From: Fimenecus sp045632525
GTDB lineage: Bacteria; Bacillota; Clostridia; Oscillospirales; Acutalibacteraceae
DNA: 64,000 nt
Direction of reading: 5' to 3'
Assembly: GCA_045632525.1 (NCBI GenBank)
Contig: JAZQWV010000046.1
Location: forward strand, 1-64,000
Made by a program: the position numbers and the translations under genes
Notes under the pieces: generated by a model
Seen by the model: only the letters and a program-made list of their open reading frames with translations
The model's database searches: none
Told to the model about the DNA's origin: nothing
Shown here: in pieces, positions 8,264 to 16,378 of the stretch
How the letters are laid out: every line of letters begins with the position of its first letter
Position numbering within the stretch: position 1 is the stretch's first letter

Positions 8264-9472
8264 TTAACCTATTCTTTCGAGATGATTTAATATGTTTTCG
8301 AGAGTATTTGCAGCTTCAATATCTTTTGATTTTAATGCATGAGCATAGATGTTTAGTGTTGTCGCAGTATTTGCATGACCTAATCGCTTTGATACGGTAC
8401 AAACATCAGTTCCCTCGGCTATCATCAAAGTTGCATTTGTATGTCTCAATGAATGCAAAGTGACATAATTAAAATTATTTCTTTTTATAAACTTTGAAAA
8501 CCAACTTGAAATTGTATCAGGGTGAATAGGTGTTCCATTCCATGAAGTGAATAATCGGTCACAATCTTGCCAAGCGTCACCCATTTTTAATCGTTGTTCA
8601 GTTTGCCAAATTTTATATTGTTTTAATAGATTACAAGCAGTAGTGCTTAAAGTGAAATGGCGAATTCCCGATTTTGTTTTTGGCTCTTTTGTTATCATAG
8701 TTTTATTACCGACATATTGAGCTGAACGACTTACATGCATTATCTGATTTTCAAAATCGATATCTTTCCATTCTAAACCACATAATTCACCTCTACGAAT
8801 TCCCGTATAAACTAATAATGAAATCATAGTTTTATATTGTATTGGTTCATTTTCAAGTAGTGATAGCATTTTCACTATTTCATTTTCATTCAGATATGAT
8901 ATTTCTCTATGAGGAATTTTAGGTGGGTCAGCTCTTTCAGCAACATTCTTTTCAAGCAGACCCCATCTAACAGCAGTTGAAAGAATTTTTGAAATAACTC
9001 TATGATGGTCAACAATGGTTTTGGGAGCAAGTTTACCACTATTTATTAAATTCCCATCAGTATCATATCTTTTTCTTTCACTTACTCCGTCCAATTCTAA
9101 ACTCCTATAAAAAGCATTTAAGTGCAATGGCGTAATTTCTTTTAGTTTCAAATGACCGATTGCTTGATTTATACGCTTTAAGTAAAGTTCATAACGCGAA
9201 TATGTTTTTATAGCAAGATTAACTTTTGCGTATTCGTTCATCCATCTTTTAGAAAAATCTACAAAACGAATTCGATTATCGGGACAAACCCCATTCTTTA
9301 CTTCCTCTTCAAATAATACTTTTTGCCTTTCTAGTTCCTTTTCAATTTGTCGGGGAGTCATATTACTTTCAGGTATCCAAGTTCTTGACTTACCAAGTTT
9401 TTTACCATTGATGTCAGTTCCACATGATACTCGAATTTCATATCCTCGACCTTTTTTGCGTGCAGTTGCCAT
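8264..9472 (-). CDS. Tyrosine recombinase (Tn916 Int-like), integrase of the tRNA-fMet island
   Basis: 402 residues. There is an N-terminal AP2-like arm-binding domain (1-60), a SAM-like core-binding domain (about 70-175) and a catalytic domain (190-385). The full catalytic set is visible: Arg226 (TGIRRGE), His340-x-x-Arg343 (HSLRHT), His366 (LGHANT) and Tyr376 (NIYAHA). It presumably integrates and, with the excisionase at 9631, excises the island at the tRNA-fMet repeats. Unusually, it lies in the middle of the element rather than beside an end. Confidence 0.95.
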   Translation of the reverse strand: MATARKKGRGYEIRVSCGTDINGKKLGKSRTWIPESNMTPRQIEKELERQKVLFEEEVKNGVCPDNRIRFVDFSKRWMNEYAKVNLAIKTYSRYELYLKRINQAIGHLKLKEITPLHLNAFYRSLELDGVSERKRYDTDGNLINSGKLAPKTIVDHHRVISKILSTAVRWGLLEKNVAERADPPKIPHREISYLNENEIVKMLSLLENEPIQYKTMISLLVYTGIRRGELCGLEWKDIDFENQIMHVSRSAQYVGNKTMITKEPKTKSGIRHFTLSTTACNLLKQYKIWQTEQRLKMGDAWQDCDRLFTSWNGTPIHPDTISSWFSKFIKRNNFNYVTLHSLRHTNATLMIAEGTDVCTVSKRLGHANTATTLNIYAHALKSKDIEAANTLENILNHLERIG

Positions 9473-9588
9473 TGTTAATAGTCAATTCCTCTCTATGCAT
9501 TAAATTTGTTTCCCCAAACTTAATTATTGCTCAACTTTTTTCAGATTGCAAAACATTTTCTCAAATAGACAAAGTTTTTTCTAATATA

Positions 9589-9628
9589 GTTCTCTATCAC
9601 CAACAAAACAATGATAGAGAACTTTTTT
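9589..9628 (+). terminator. Perfect hairpin with T-run between excisionase and integrase, plus-strand orientation
   Basis: GTTCTCTATCA (9589-9599) and TGATAGAGAAC (9612-9622) form a perfect 11-bp stem followed by six T on the plus strand. Both flanking genes are on the minus strand, so it would stop antisense transcription. In the xis-int message the same stem forms without a T-run and could act as a spacer or processing site. Confidence 0.6.
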
Positions 9629-9630
9629 AT

Positions 9631-9810
9631 TTATGAATTTAAATAGGCAATTAACTTATCATAATTGATTAAAGTCTTTCGACCAACTTTAATTGATGGA
9701 ATTTCACCTCGCCTAACCATACATTTTAATGCATTCATTGTTAAAGCAGTTTGTGGGTCATCATTTTTAATTTGATTGTACGCATCAGAAATTAATCGCA
9801 TTTTAGTCAT
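9631..9810 (-). CDS. Small helix-turn-helix excisionase-like protein
   Basis: A 59-residue basic protein with ATG at 9808-9810 and AAGGAG 8 nt upstream. The segment NALKCMVRRGEIPSIKVGRK is the winged-helix signature of Xis/MerR-type DNA-binding proteins, and YDKLIAYL ends it. Its position directly upstream of the integrase gene on the same strand supports a role as recombination directionality factor. The call rests on motif and context, not on a close match. Confidence 0.8.
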   Translation of the reverse strand: MTKMRLISDAYNQIKNDDPQTALTMNALKCMVRRGEIPSIKVGRKTLINYDKLIAYLNS

Positions 9811-9960
9811 TAGTAATTCTCCTTATCGTAGTGTTTACCATAAGAACACCAATTCAGGCAGTTCGATGTAACTCACTTAAAAATACTTATTATTGTATAT
9901 ACCTTATGGTTGATTAAGTAAAAGATTTTGCTTGATATGTTTTCTTTCTTATAATTCCAA

Positions 9961-10839
9961 TCACAAATTTTCTTTTATTGCATTTAATTTTCCAATTCTT
10001 TTCAAATTAAATTGCTCATAAGTGATAGAGTTAATCTCAATATCATTAGCATTTAGGATAGCATTTGTGTAGGAATAACATGGTGCACGATAATTAACCA
10101 ATTTTTTGGCTTCGCCGTGTGTCATAGTGATAGCAGATGGCTTTTTAATACCACGAGAACAAGTATAGAACTTAAAGTTCGGAGGATAAAACTTAATGCG
10201 TGAACCCTTTTTTATAGACTTGCTTTCATTATCAGATGGTTCAATAGTACTAAATCGTACGGAAAAATATGCTCCGAAGTTATCGGCAAAAGGAAGAGCT
10301 TCTATCCATACAAAGCCATTTCCCCAAAGTTGACTTAACTCTTCATGCTTTATAAAAAGATTTTTGCTTTTCATATCTTTTAGCAAAACATGTAAATGCC
10401 AACTACCACTTTGTTGCGGTTCAATAACTTTAATATACTCACAGTCAGGATAACGATATTTAAGTTTGTTCCAAAACTTGGTAAAGTCGTCATTTGCTTT
10501 AGTGTAGTCAGTCATTATCTCACTATAAGTTAATGTTATAAACTTTTCAGAAGAATCACCGACAAAATTATAATTTATAATACGTCGAAGAAAATTACTT
10601 GCTTTGGTAAAGTGATTTTGAGTATTTTTAGTTCTCTTTTCTTTTGAGTACTCAATATACTCTCCTGTTGTTAAGTTTACACAACCACTTTTACCAACTT
10701 TTTTGTAGTTTTTTAGTGAATTGCTTTGTTTTTTCATAGTAATCACTTCAACAATATGATTACTTACATATACTTTTGATAGTTTGTCATCTGGTATAAA
10801 ATCAGCTTGACGCTTACATACTGAAGTTTTAACAGCCAT
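9961..10839 (-). CDS. HUH rolling-circle replication initiator-like protein
   Basis: 292 residues. The three Rep motifs appear in order: FITLTY (100-105, motif I), WHLHVLL with His148-x-His150 (motif II, metal binding), and AYFSVRF with Tyr191 (motif III, candidate nucleophile; the usual following Lys is absent). Such proteins nick a single-stranded origin and start rolling-circle replication of plasmids, phages and satellites. In an integrated element it suggests replication after excision. The first about 35 residues may be extra, because a later start (MKKQ, residue 35) is possible. Confidence 0.75.
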   Translation of the reverse strand: MAVKTSVCKRQADFIPDDKLSKVYVSNHIVEVITMKKQSNSLKNYKKVGKSGCVNLTTGEYIEYSKEKRTKNTQNHFTKASNFLRRIINYNFVGDSSEKFITLTYSEIMTDYTKANDDFTKFWNKLKYRYPDCEYIKVIEPQQSGSWHLHVLLKDMKSKNLFIKHEELSQLWGNGFVWIEALPFADNFGAYFSVRFSTIEPSDNESKSIKKGSRIKFYPPNFKFYTCSRGIKKPSAITMTHGEAKKLVNYRAPCYSYTNAILNANDIEINSITYEQFNLKRIGKLNAIKENL

Positions 10840-10852
10840 AATAGATCCTCCT

Positions 10853-10963
10853 AAAAGTTATCTTACTTTTGATAACGTTACAGAACTCTGAAAACATCAA
10901 AGGACTTCTGTTTTTCGAATTGTAGCGGTAAAAATAAAGTAATGGTAAATGTTACCTATTACT
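10853..10963. promoter_or_regulatory. Inverted repeats upstream of the HUH gene
   Basis: Two dyads lie between the divergent HUH gene and the small ORF at 11020. GTTATC/GATAAC is at 10857-10862 and 10871-10876. The longer is AGTAAT-GGTAA (10938-10948) with TTACC-t-ATTACT (10952-10963). They could be repressor operators or part of a replication origin; nothing in the sequence decides which. Confidence 0.4.
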
Positions 10964-11019
10964 ATTGTTTGCATTTTTACTGCCTGAATTCATGAAGCCA
11001 TTAGAAAGGAGGTCTAAAT

Positions 11020-11196
11020 ATGTTAGAAATTGTTATAGTTAGTCCAAAAGAGCAATTAGAAGTAGTTAGACAGTCTATATTAGATTTAGAAACTAGTATA
11101 GAACCTAATATGAATAACACACTTTCAAATCAGTTAAAGCAATTCAATCAAATACTTTTTAATATGGAAAAAGAACTTGACAAGCAAAACTTTTAG
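11020..11196 (+). CDS. Small unknown protein, 58 residues
   Basis: ATG at 11020 follows a perfect AAAGGAGG site with 7-nt spacing, which strongly supports translation. The product is acidic and largely helical, with heptad-like spacing of Leu and Ile (SILDLE, QLKQFNQILF). No family is recognised. It is one of only two plus-strand genes in the island and lies divergent from the HUH gene. Confidence 0.65.
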   Translation: MLEIVIVSPKEQLEVVRQSILDLETSIEPNMNNTLSNQLKQFNQILFNMEKELDKQNF

Positions 11197-11318
11197 TGTG
11201 TTAACTCTAGTTTAACTTATTCACACCTTTAAAAGCGGTTTACAGATGTTTATTTGTCTTTGGCGGAAACCTTTTCCAAAAAGATAAAAAACAGTTTGTG
11301 AGGCTTTATAGCAAAAAG

Positions 11319-11350
11319 AAAGACGCTCCGTAATATCTGGAGCGTCTTTT
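11319..11350. terminator. Bidirectional terminator
   Basis: An 11-bp perfect stem (AAAGACGCTCC at 11319-11329, GGAGCGTCTTT at 11339-11349) with T-runs on both strands. It separates the small plus-strand ORF from the converging zinc-ribbon gene. Confidence 0.88.
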
Positions 11351-11365
11351 ACAAATTGTAGTATT

Positions 11366-12730
11366 TTATTTTTTATTAATCTTCACATCTTTTTCATAGT
11401 AGATATGACCACATACTGAACACTTATATTTATTTTCATATACATTTGCAACCGCAGCAACATCAACATTCATTTGATAGACATTTTGGTCTCCTAAATT
11501 TTTATGATACCCATTTTCTCTAGTTTGTCTTACTTGCCTTTTTTCTCTAATATATGTATCTTCTTGGTTTACCAAATATCTACCAAGAAATTGAGATGTA
11601 CCCTTTCGATAACAATGTGGACAAATCTGTTCACCACGTTTACTGCAAAGATATATTATTAACCAACCAATAATTGCTAGAATAAGTCCCCAGATGAAAA
11701 ATGAAAACTGTATCACACACAATGCTAGTAAGCCAATTCCACCTCCAAAAATAATAATACCAATATAGAATAGAAACTTCTTCATTTTCTTACTATCTTC
11801 ATAATCTTCTTTTCTTAGCTTAATTGCACGCTCTTCGCTTTCGTCAACTTTAAATAAGTTATCACTCATCACTCTTTTGTAATTTGGAGTTATATCTAGA
11901 AGTTCATCCTCGTAAAGCACTCCCAATTTGTTTAACAAATCGCTAATTTCAGTTTTGCCTACACGATTAATTATCTGTTCATTTGCAGATACTAATTGAA
12001 TTATGGAATCTTCATATATCGTAATAGACTTAATATGGTCAAGAGGTTTTAATGCAATTGCGATTGTATGACGCAAATTCATAATTTGAGCAATCATTTG
12101 TGCGTAATTTACTGCATTATCAAAAGAAACAGTTTTACCACCATCTTTTCTTTCGTTATATATCTCCAAAGCATTATTAAGCATTATGTTGGTAAGTTCA
12201 AGTGACGAATCACAGATTTCTAGAGTAATTGATTTTTCTGTTTGCTTTTGACATGTTTTAGATATTAAAGACACCGTACTATTTATAGCCTTAGTCATTA
12301 TTTCAACTATTTCTTCAGCTTGTTCGCACGAAAGTTGTAATGCGGTATAGAATTTGCTGTAAAAAGTTGCTTCCCAACTCGTAGGGTCTTCAAGCAAAAT
12401 CATGCTATAATATCTTTCAGCATCTTCAATACAATCACTTTCAGCAGAATTTCTTGCTAAAAAATATAATTTTTCTAATTTGTTAGACATTTGTATAGGC
12501 TCATTATTTTGAGGGTCATCAGAAACGATTTCACTATTAGCAGAATAATTATCACTAAAAGATGATATATCTTCCATTTCTATTGATTGTTCCATAGCAA
12601 TTTCATTTTCGTTACTTGAAATATTTTCAGTTTTCAAAGATTGTGTGCTTGTAAAAATTTGACATCCACATAAATCACAGAATTTTGAACTATCTTTAAC
12701 TTCGTTCCCACAGTTACAACACTTTTTCAT
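11366..12730 (-). CDS. Zinc-ribbon membrane protein of the island
   Basis: 454 residues. The N-terminus has a zinc ribbon (CCNCGNEV...FCDLCGC, residues about 4-25). A Ser/Asn/Glu-rich linker follows, then a helical region (about 85-290, TPR-like in its first part). Two hydrophobic segments (about 320-365) precede a second Cys cluster (CPHCYRK and, at the C-terminus, YKCSVCGHIYY). The ATG at 12730 is favoured over an upstream GTG because AGGTG lies 6 nt before it. Proteins with this layout are common in clostridial islands but have no assigned function. It is the largest gene of the element's right side. Confidence 0.75.
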   Translation of the reverse strand: MKKCCNCGNEVKDSSKFCDLCGCQIFTSTQSLKTENISSNENEIAMEQSIEMEDISSFSDNYSANSEIVSDDPQNNEPIQMSNKLEKLYFLARNSAESDCIEDAERYYSMILLEDPTSWEATFYSKFYTALQLSCEQAEEIVEIMTKAINSTVSLISKTCQKQTEKSITLEICDSSLELTNIMLNNALEIYNERKDGGKTVSFDNAVNYAQMIAQIMNLRHTIAIALKPLDHIKSITIYEDSIIQLVSANEQIINRVGKTEISDLLNKLGVLYEDELLDITPNYKRVMSDNLFKVDESEERAIKLRKEDYEDSKKMKKFLFYIGIIIFGGGIGLLALCVIQFSFFIWGLILAIIGWLIIYLCSKRGEQICPHCYRKGTSQFLGRYLVNQEDTYIREKRQVRQTRENGYHKNLGDQNVYQMNVDVAAVANVYENKYKCSVCGHIYYEKDVKINKK

Positions 12731-12816
12731 TTTAATCACCTATATTTTTTATTTTATCCGACAGTCGAATATTGTCATTTTTGATTATATCATCTCTCAG
12801 TCATATTTGCAAGGTG

Positions 12817-12877
12817 ATTTTACTTGCAATTTTGCTCATATTATTTTAGATGAATTTATAATATAATTTTACTTGCA
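12817..12877 (+). promoter_or_regulatory. Promoter with paired 12-bp repeats before the RHH gene
   Basis: ATTTTACTTGCA occurs at 12817-12828 and again at 12866-12877, 49 bp apart. Between them lies TATAAT (12857-12862). One repeat covers the expected start point and the other lies upstream of the -35 region. This suits autoregulation by the RHH protein encoded 13 bp downstream, which is an inference. Confidence 0.55.
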
Positions 12878-12889
12878 GAGGTGACATAT

Positions 12890-13057
12890 ATGTTTGAGAT
12901 TAAAAAACCACAAAGTTCAAATAAAACTATTAGAATGCCAGACACTTTAATTGACAAAATGCAAAAAATCGCAGATAGTAATAACATCTCATTTAATCAA
13001 TTAGTTGTGCAATGTTGCGAATATGCACTAGAAAATATGTCACATTCAGATAATTAG
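12890..13057 (+). CDS. Arc/CopG-type ribbon-helix-helix protein
   Basis: 55 residues, ATG at 12890 after GAGGTG. The strand NKTIRMP is followed by two helices (LIDKMQKIADSNNIS and NQLVVQCCEYALENM), the standard ribbon-helix-helix layout for DNA-binding dimers. It lies beside the right end of the island and is likely a copy-control or integration-control repressor. Confidence 0.78.
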   Translation: MFEIKKPQSSNKTIRMPDTLIDKMQKIADSNNISFNQLVVQCCEYALENMSHSDN

Positions 13058-13202
13058 TTGGGATGTTTTCCCTCTTTTTTCCCTTCACGTAAATTAACGT
13101 AGATTTTCATATATTAAAATATACGAACGGAAAATTGTTGTAAATTGAATTACATGGAGATAGATTTGCACTAACTAAAATTGGTAATTTGAGCAAGTCC
13201 GC

Positions 13203-13251
13203 GCTCATAACCCGAAGGTCGTTGGTTCAAGTCCTTCCTCCGCAACCAGAA
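13203..13251 (+). repeat. Right attachment repeat (displaced 3' half of tRNA-fMet)
   Basis: A truncated tRNA copy starting in the anticodon stem; the bases to its left (ATTTGAGCAAGTCCGC) do not form a D-arm. It is not a functional tRNA gene. It marks the chromosome side of the island junction. Confidence 0.92.
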
Positions 13252-13258
13252 AAAGGGG

Positions 13259-13285
13259 AAACACTCATCGCAAGATGGGTGTTTT
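13259..13285 (+). terminator. Original terminator of tRNA-fMet, now beyond the island
   Basis: AAACACTCATC (13259-13269), GCAA tetraloop, GATGGGTGTTT (13274-13284, one T-G pair) and a T-run. Nearly the same hairpin ends other genes at 25581 and 35258. Confidence 0.88.
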
Positions 13286-13385
13286 TCTTTTGCTATGTTA
13301 TGTTGATTTCAAGTGGATATATGTTATAATACACTTAGTAACTTTAAAATTCTTGCAGTACTCAAAATAAAAGGAGAAGATTATA

Positions 13386-14153
13386 ATGAAAATATGGCAA
13401 AAAATAGCAAAAATAATTATAGCCTTATTAACATCGGTAGTTATCGTCGCACTAATCTTCTCTAGTTATAATTACATAAAAATAAAGCATGTCGTTTTGC
13501 CTGAAGGTTTTACTGTTACGGCTCACACAGGTTGTGAGGAGACTGAGGATAACTCTCTTGATTCAATAAGAAAAGGCTATGAAAGTGGTGCTGATATAGT
13601 TGAATTTGACCTTAATTTTACATCCAACGGTGAAGCAGTGCTTTCACACGATGAACCTCATAGCGGCTGTGTTACTCTTGACGAAGCCTTTGCTTTAATA
13701 GCAGAGCTTACTAACCTTAAGGTTAATGTTGATTGTAAAAGTGTAGCTAATCTTAAAGTCGTTACAGAGATTGCCCAAAAGCACGGTATAAGCGACAGGA
13801 TTTTTTATACCGGCATAGGGGAAGAGGATATAAAAGCGGTCAAGGAGCAGACTCCTGATGTTGCTTATTGGCTCAATTTCGATGTTTATGTAGAAAAAAA
13901 TACTGATGAGGAGTATCTTATTTCACTTGCAAAGAAAACTCGTGAAGTTGGTGCAGTGGGAATCAATATAAACTATAAAACTTGCTCAAAACAGCTTGTT
14001 GACGTCTTTCACCGCGAAGGTCTTCTCGTTTCAATCTGGACCGTCAACAAAAAAATTGATATGGCAAAAACACTTCCTTTCTGTGCTGACAATATTACTA
14101 CACGCAATCCTTCTAAACTCGTAGAAATCGTTGAGTTGAATAAGGGAAACTAA
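13386..14153 (+). CDS. Membrane-anchored glycerophosphodiester phosphodiesterase (GDPD)
   Basis: 255 residues: an N-terminal membrane helix (about 8-28), then a GDPD TIM barrel. AHTGCEETEDNSLDSI (about 47-62) carries the first catalytic His and the ENS motif. IVEFDLNFT has the Glu-x-Asp metal pair, and LSHDEP the second His. Family enzymes split glycerophosphodiesters into glycerol-3-phosphate and an alcohol. The usual His-Arg is His-Thr here, and the barrel is rather short. The next gene is an inositol-phosphatase relative. Confidence 0.88.
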   Translation: MKIWQKIAKIIIALLTSVVIVALIFSSYNYIKIKHVVLPEGFTVTAHTGCEETEDNSLDSIRKGYESGADIVEFDLNFTSNGEAVLSHDEPHSGCVTLDEAFALIAELTNLKVNVDCKSVANLKVVTEIAQKHGISDRIFYTGIGEEDIKAVKEQTPDVAYWLNFDVYVEKNTDEEYLISLAKKTREVGAVGININYKTCSKQLVDVFHREGLLVSIWTVNKKIDMAKTLPFCADNITTRNPSKLVEIVELNKGN

Positions 14154-14255
14154 TAAAGACAAAGGTCGGTTATTTTTATTGATTTTCAAGGTGCAGCATG
14201 TTATGATTTAACAATAAAATTTTATATAAGAAAATGCTTAAAAGGGTGATAAAGA

Positions 14256-15014
14256 ATGCTTGAAAAAATAACTGAAATAGTAAAAGAAGCAGGAAAGATA
14301 GTTCTTTCTGCACATAATCAAGAAAATACTATAACAGCCAAAGAAGGTAAGAAAAATTTTGTAACAAAGTACGATGTTGCTGTACAGGAATTCTTATTTA
14401 GAGAACTTGGCAAGGACTTTCCTGATGTTGCATTTGTCGGTGAGGAAGGGGAAAAAGACCTTTCAACCAATGGTTTGCGTTTTATAATTGACCCGATTGA
14501 TGGTACTACAAACTTTATGCAAGACTATCGTTGCAGTTGCATTTCTGTTGGACTTTGCAATGGTAATGATGTTGTTGCAGGCGTTGTATATAACCCTTAT
14601 ACCGACGAACTCTTTAGTGCTGAAAAAGGCAAGGGTGCATACCTGAATGGAAACAGAATAAAAGTGAGTGAACGCCCACTTTCAGACGGACTTGCTCTTT
14701 TTGGAACTTCTCCATATCACCCTGAAAATACAGATGAAACCTTTGCTCTTTTAAGAAAGGTTTTCGATTTTTCTCGTGATATTCGTAGAAGTGGTTCGGC
14801 GGCTTTCGATATCTGCACAGTTGCTTGTGGCAGATGCGAGGTGTTTTTCGAGAAAGGCTTGCAGCCTTGGGATATTGCCGCAGGAACTTTAATCTTAAAA
14901 GAAGCCGGAGGCATTGCATTGAACTATCAAGGAAGAGATATTAGTTTTTCTACACCTAATGATGTTGTTTTTGCTAACCCTAAAGCATACAAAGAATTTA
15001 TAACCTTGCTTTAA
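14256..15014 (+). CDS. Inositol monophosphatase family protein
   Basis: 252 residues with all the Mg2+ motifs of the family: GEEGEKD near 68, DPIDGTTNF near 85 and WDIAAGTLILKEAGG near 210. AAGGGTGAT precedes the ATG. It dephosphorylates inositol-1-phosphate or a related small phosphate (3'-phosphoadenosine or fructose-1,6-bisphosphate are alternatives). Lying 102 bp after the GDPD, it could finish breakdown of glycerophosphoinositol; this link is inferred. Confidence 0.92.
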   Translation: MLEKITEIVKEAGKIVLSAHNQENTITAKEGKKNFVTKYDVAVQEFLFRELGKDFPDVAFVGEEGEKDLSTNGLRFIIDPIDGTTNFMQDYRCSCISVGLCNGNDVVAGVVYNPYTDELFSAEKGKGAYLNGNRIKVSERPLSDGLALFGTSPYHPENTDETFALLRKVFDFSRDIRRSGSAAFDICTVACGRCEVFFEKGLQPWDIAAGTLILKEAGGIALNYQGRDISFSTPNDVVFANPKAYKEFITLL

Positions 15015-15048
15015 AATTCTTTTAAATAAACGAAGTGTATAAAGAAAT

Positions 15049-15095
15049 AAGCGTTGCATTTGGGATTATGTTGTCCCTTTTGCAACGCTTAAATT
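15049..15095. terminator. Bidirectional terminator
   Basis: AAGCGTTGCA (15049-15058) and TGCAACGCTT (15081-15090) form a perfect 10-bp stem with an inner GGGA/TCCC stem, followed by T-rich sequence on the plus strand. It separates the converging phosphatase and metallophosphoesterase genes. Confidence 0.85.
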
Positions 15096-15096
15096 T

Positions 15097-16362
15097 TTAT
15101 TTATAATCTGGATATGTTACTGTTCTGCCTGTGATAAACTCAACTATTGATTGATAAATTTCAGTGAATATTTTTTGTGTTCTGCCTTTAACAGCAAGTT
15201 CGTAAGAGATTTTCTTTGAATATTTATCTCCACTTTCCTTTTGTGCCTTCGCATAGTCATGGTCAAACACATCATAAAGACGTTCAACTCTTGTTGTATA
15301 TTTTGAAGTATCGTTTTCATCAATTTCCACCACACGATAACCATACTGAGTTGTGTATGCCAAGCCTTTATATCGTGTCATTGGTGAAGTGAAAATATCA
15401 ATATTTTGGTTTCTTACACCAAATGCGTTTGTGTGGTCGTGACCTGTGAACATTGCAAGCACATCACCGGTTTCAACCAAGGCATCAAACTGACCGTCGT
15501 TGTAATATCCTGGGCAAGGGTATTCGTTGAGTGTACCATAGTTTGTCTGTTCAGGGTCAAACATATAGTATTCGTTTTCGTTGTAAAGATGTTTTTCTGA
15601 AAAGAGTTTCTTTGAATCAACCTTTTTAAGAACATCATAAATTTCAGGAACAATAATATGCTGGAAAACAACTGAGTTGACAGTTTCGCCACCGTTTTCT
15701 TCTTTAAGTTTTGCAGAAGTTTCTTTATACCACTCAATTTGTTCAGTTCTTACTCTATCATAATGTCTTGGCTCATCTTCATCATAATCGCCCGAGTCAA
15801 ACACCCAAAGATTGAATTTTACCTTGTCACTATCAGAAGCCAAAACAGGAATATTGAATGTTGCGCAGTTTTTGAATGTTTCTTCATCACCTGCAGATAT
15901 TACACAAGAGAATGTCTTATAATATTCCATAATATCTTTTCTTGACATTGGTCCTTCTTCTGAATCGTGATTACCAAAGGTTACAGCAACAGGAATATTT
16001 CTTGATTCAAAGATATTCATAAGTGCATTAATAAGTTTCTTTGTTTCTTCTTCTGTCTCGTAAGGCTTTGTGTTATCACCTGTAAGCACAACAAGGTCAG
16101 GCTTTTCAACATCACAAGCGTTAGCAATAACCCATATTGACGAATCAAAATACTTATCATTAGCAAGATGTGTGTCGGCAATATGTAATATTTTAAGTTT
16201 GCCATTAGAATCAAATCTTATTGTTGTATCCGTTGTTTTATTTGAATCTGCAGGTGCATAGTTAATATCTGTATTTTCAGGTTCAATTTGAAAATAAATT
16301 ATTCCCGCCACAAGATTAACAATACATATTGCTAACGCAATAAGAATTATTTTTTTCAACAT
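15097..16362 (-). CDS. Exported calcineurin-like metallophosphoesterase
   Basis: 421 residues with an N-terminal hydrophobic anchor (about 4-24). The di-metal motifs come in order: HIADTHLAND (D-x-H), VVLTGDNT (GD), VTFGNHDSEEG (GNHD) and AMFTGHDHTNAF (GHDH). The anchor suggests it works outside the membrane on a phosphoester substrate. It is the last gene of the sugar cluster, 16 bp after the GH13 gene. A second metallophosphoesterase opens the cluster at 25309. Confidence 0.87.
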   Translation of the reverse strand: MLKKIILIALAICIVNLVAGIIYFQIEPENTDINYAPADSNKTTDTTIRFDSNGKLKILHIADTHLANDKYFDSSIWVIANACDVEKPDLVVLTGDNTKPYETEEETKKLINALMNIFESRNIPVAVTFGNHDSEEGPMSRKDIMEYYKTFSCVISAGDEETFKNCATFNIPVLASDSDKVKFNLWVFDSGDYDEDEPRHYDRVRTEQIEWYKETSAKLKEENGGETVNSVVFQHIIVPEIYDVLKKVDSKKLFSEKHLYNENEYYMFDPEQTNYGTLNEYPCPGYYNDGQFDALVETGDVLAMFTGHDHTNAFGVRNQNIDIFTSPMTRYKGLAYTTQYGYRVVEIDENDTSKYTTRVERLYDVFDHDYAKAQKESGDKYSKKISYELAVKGRTQKIFTEIYQSIVEFITGRTVTYPDYK

Positions 16363-16378
16363 TTTAACATCTCCTAAT

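Noticed and set aside
13203..13251. Second initiator tRNA gene
   Set aside because: Only the 3' half is present; there is no D-arm or 5' acceptor strand, so it is an attachment-site remnant.
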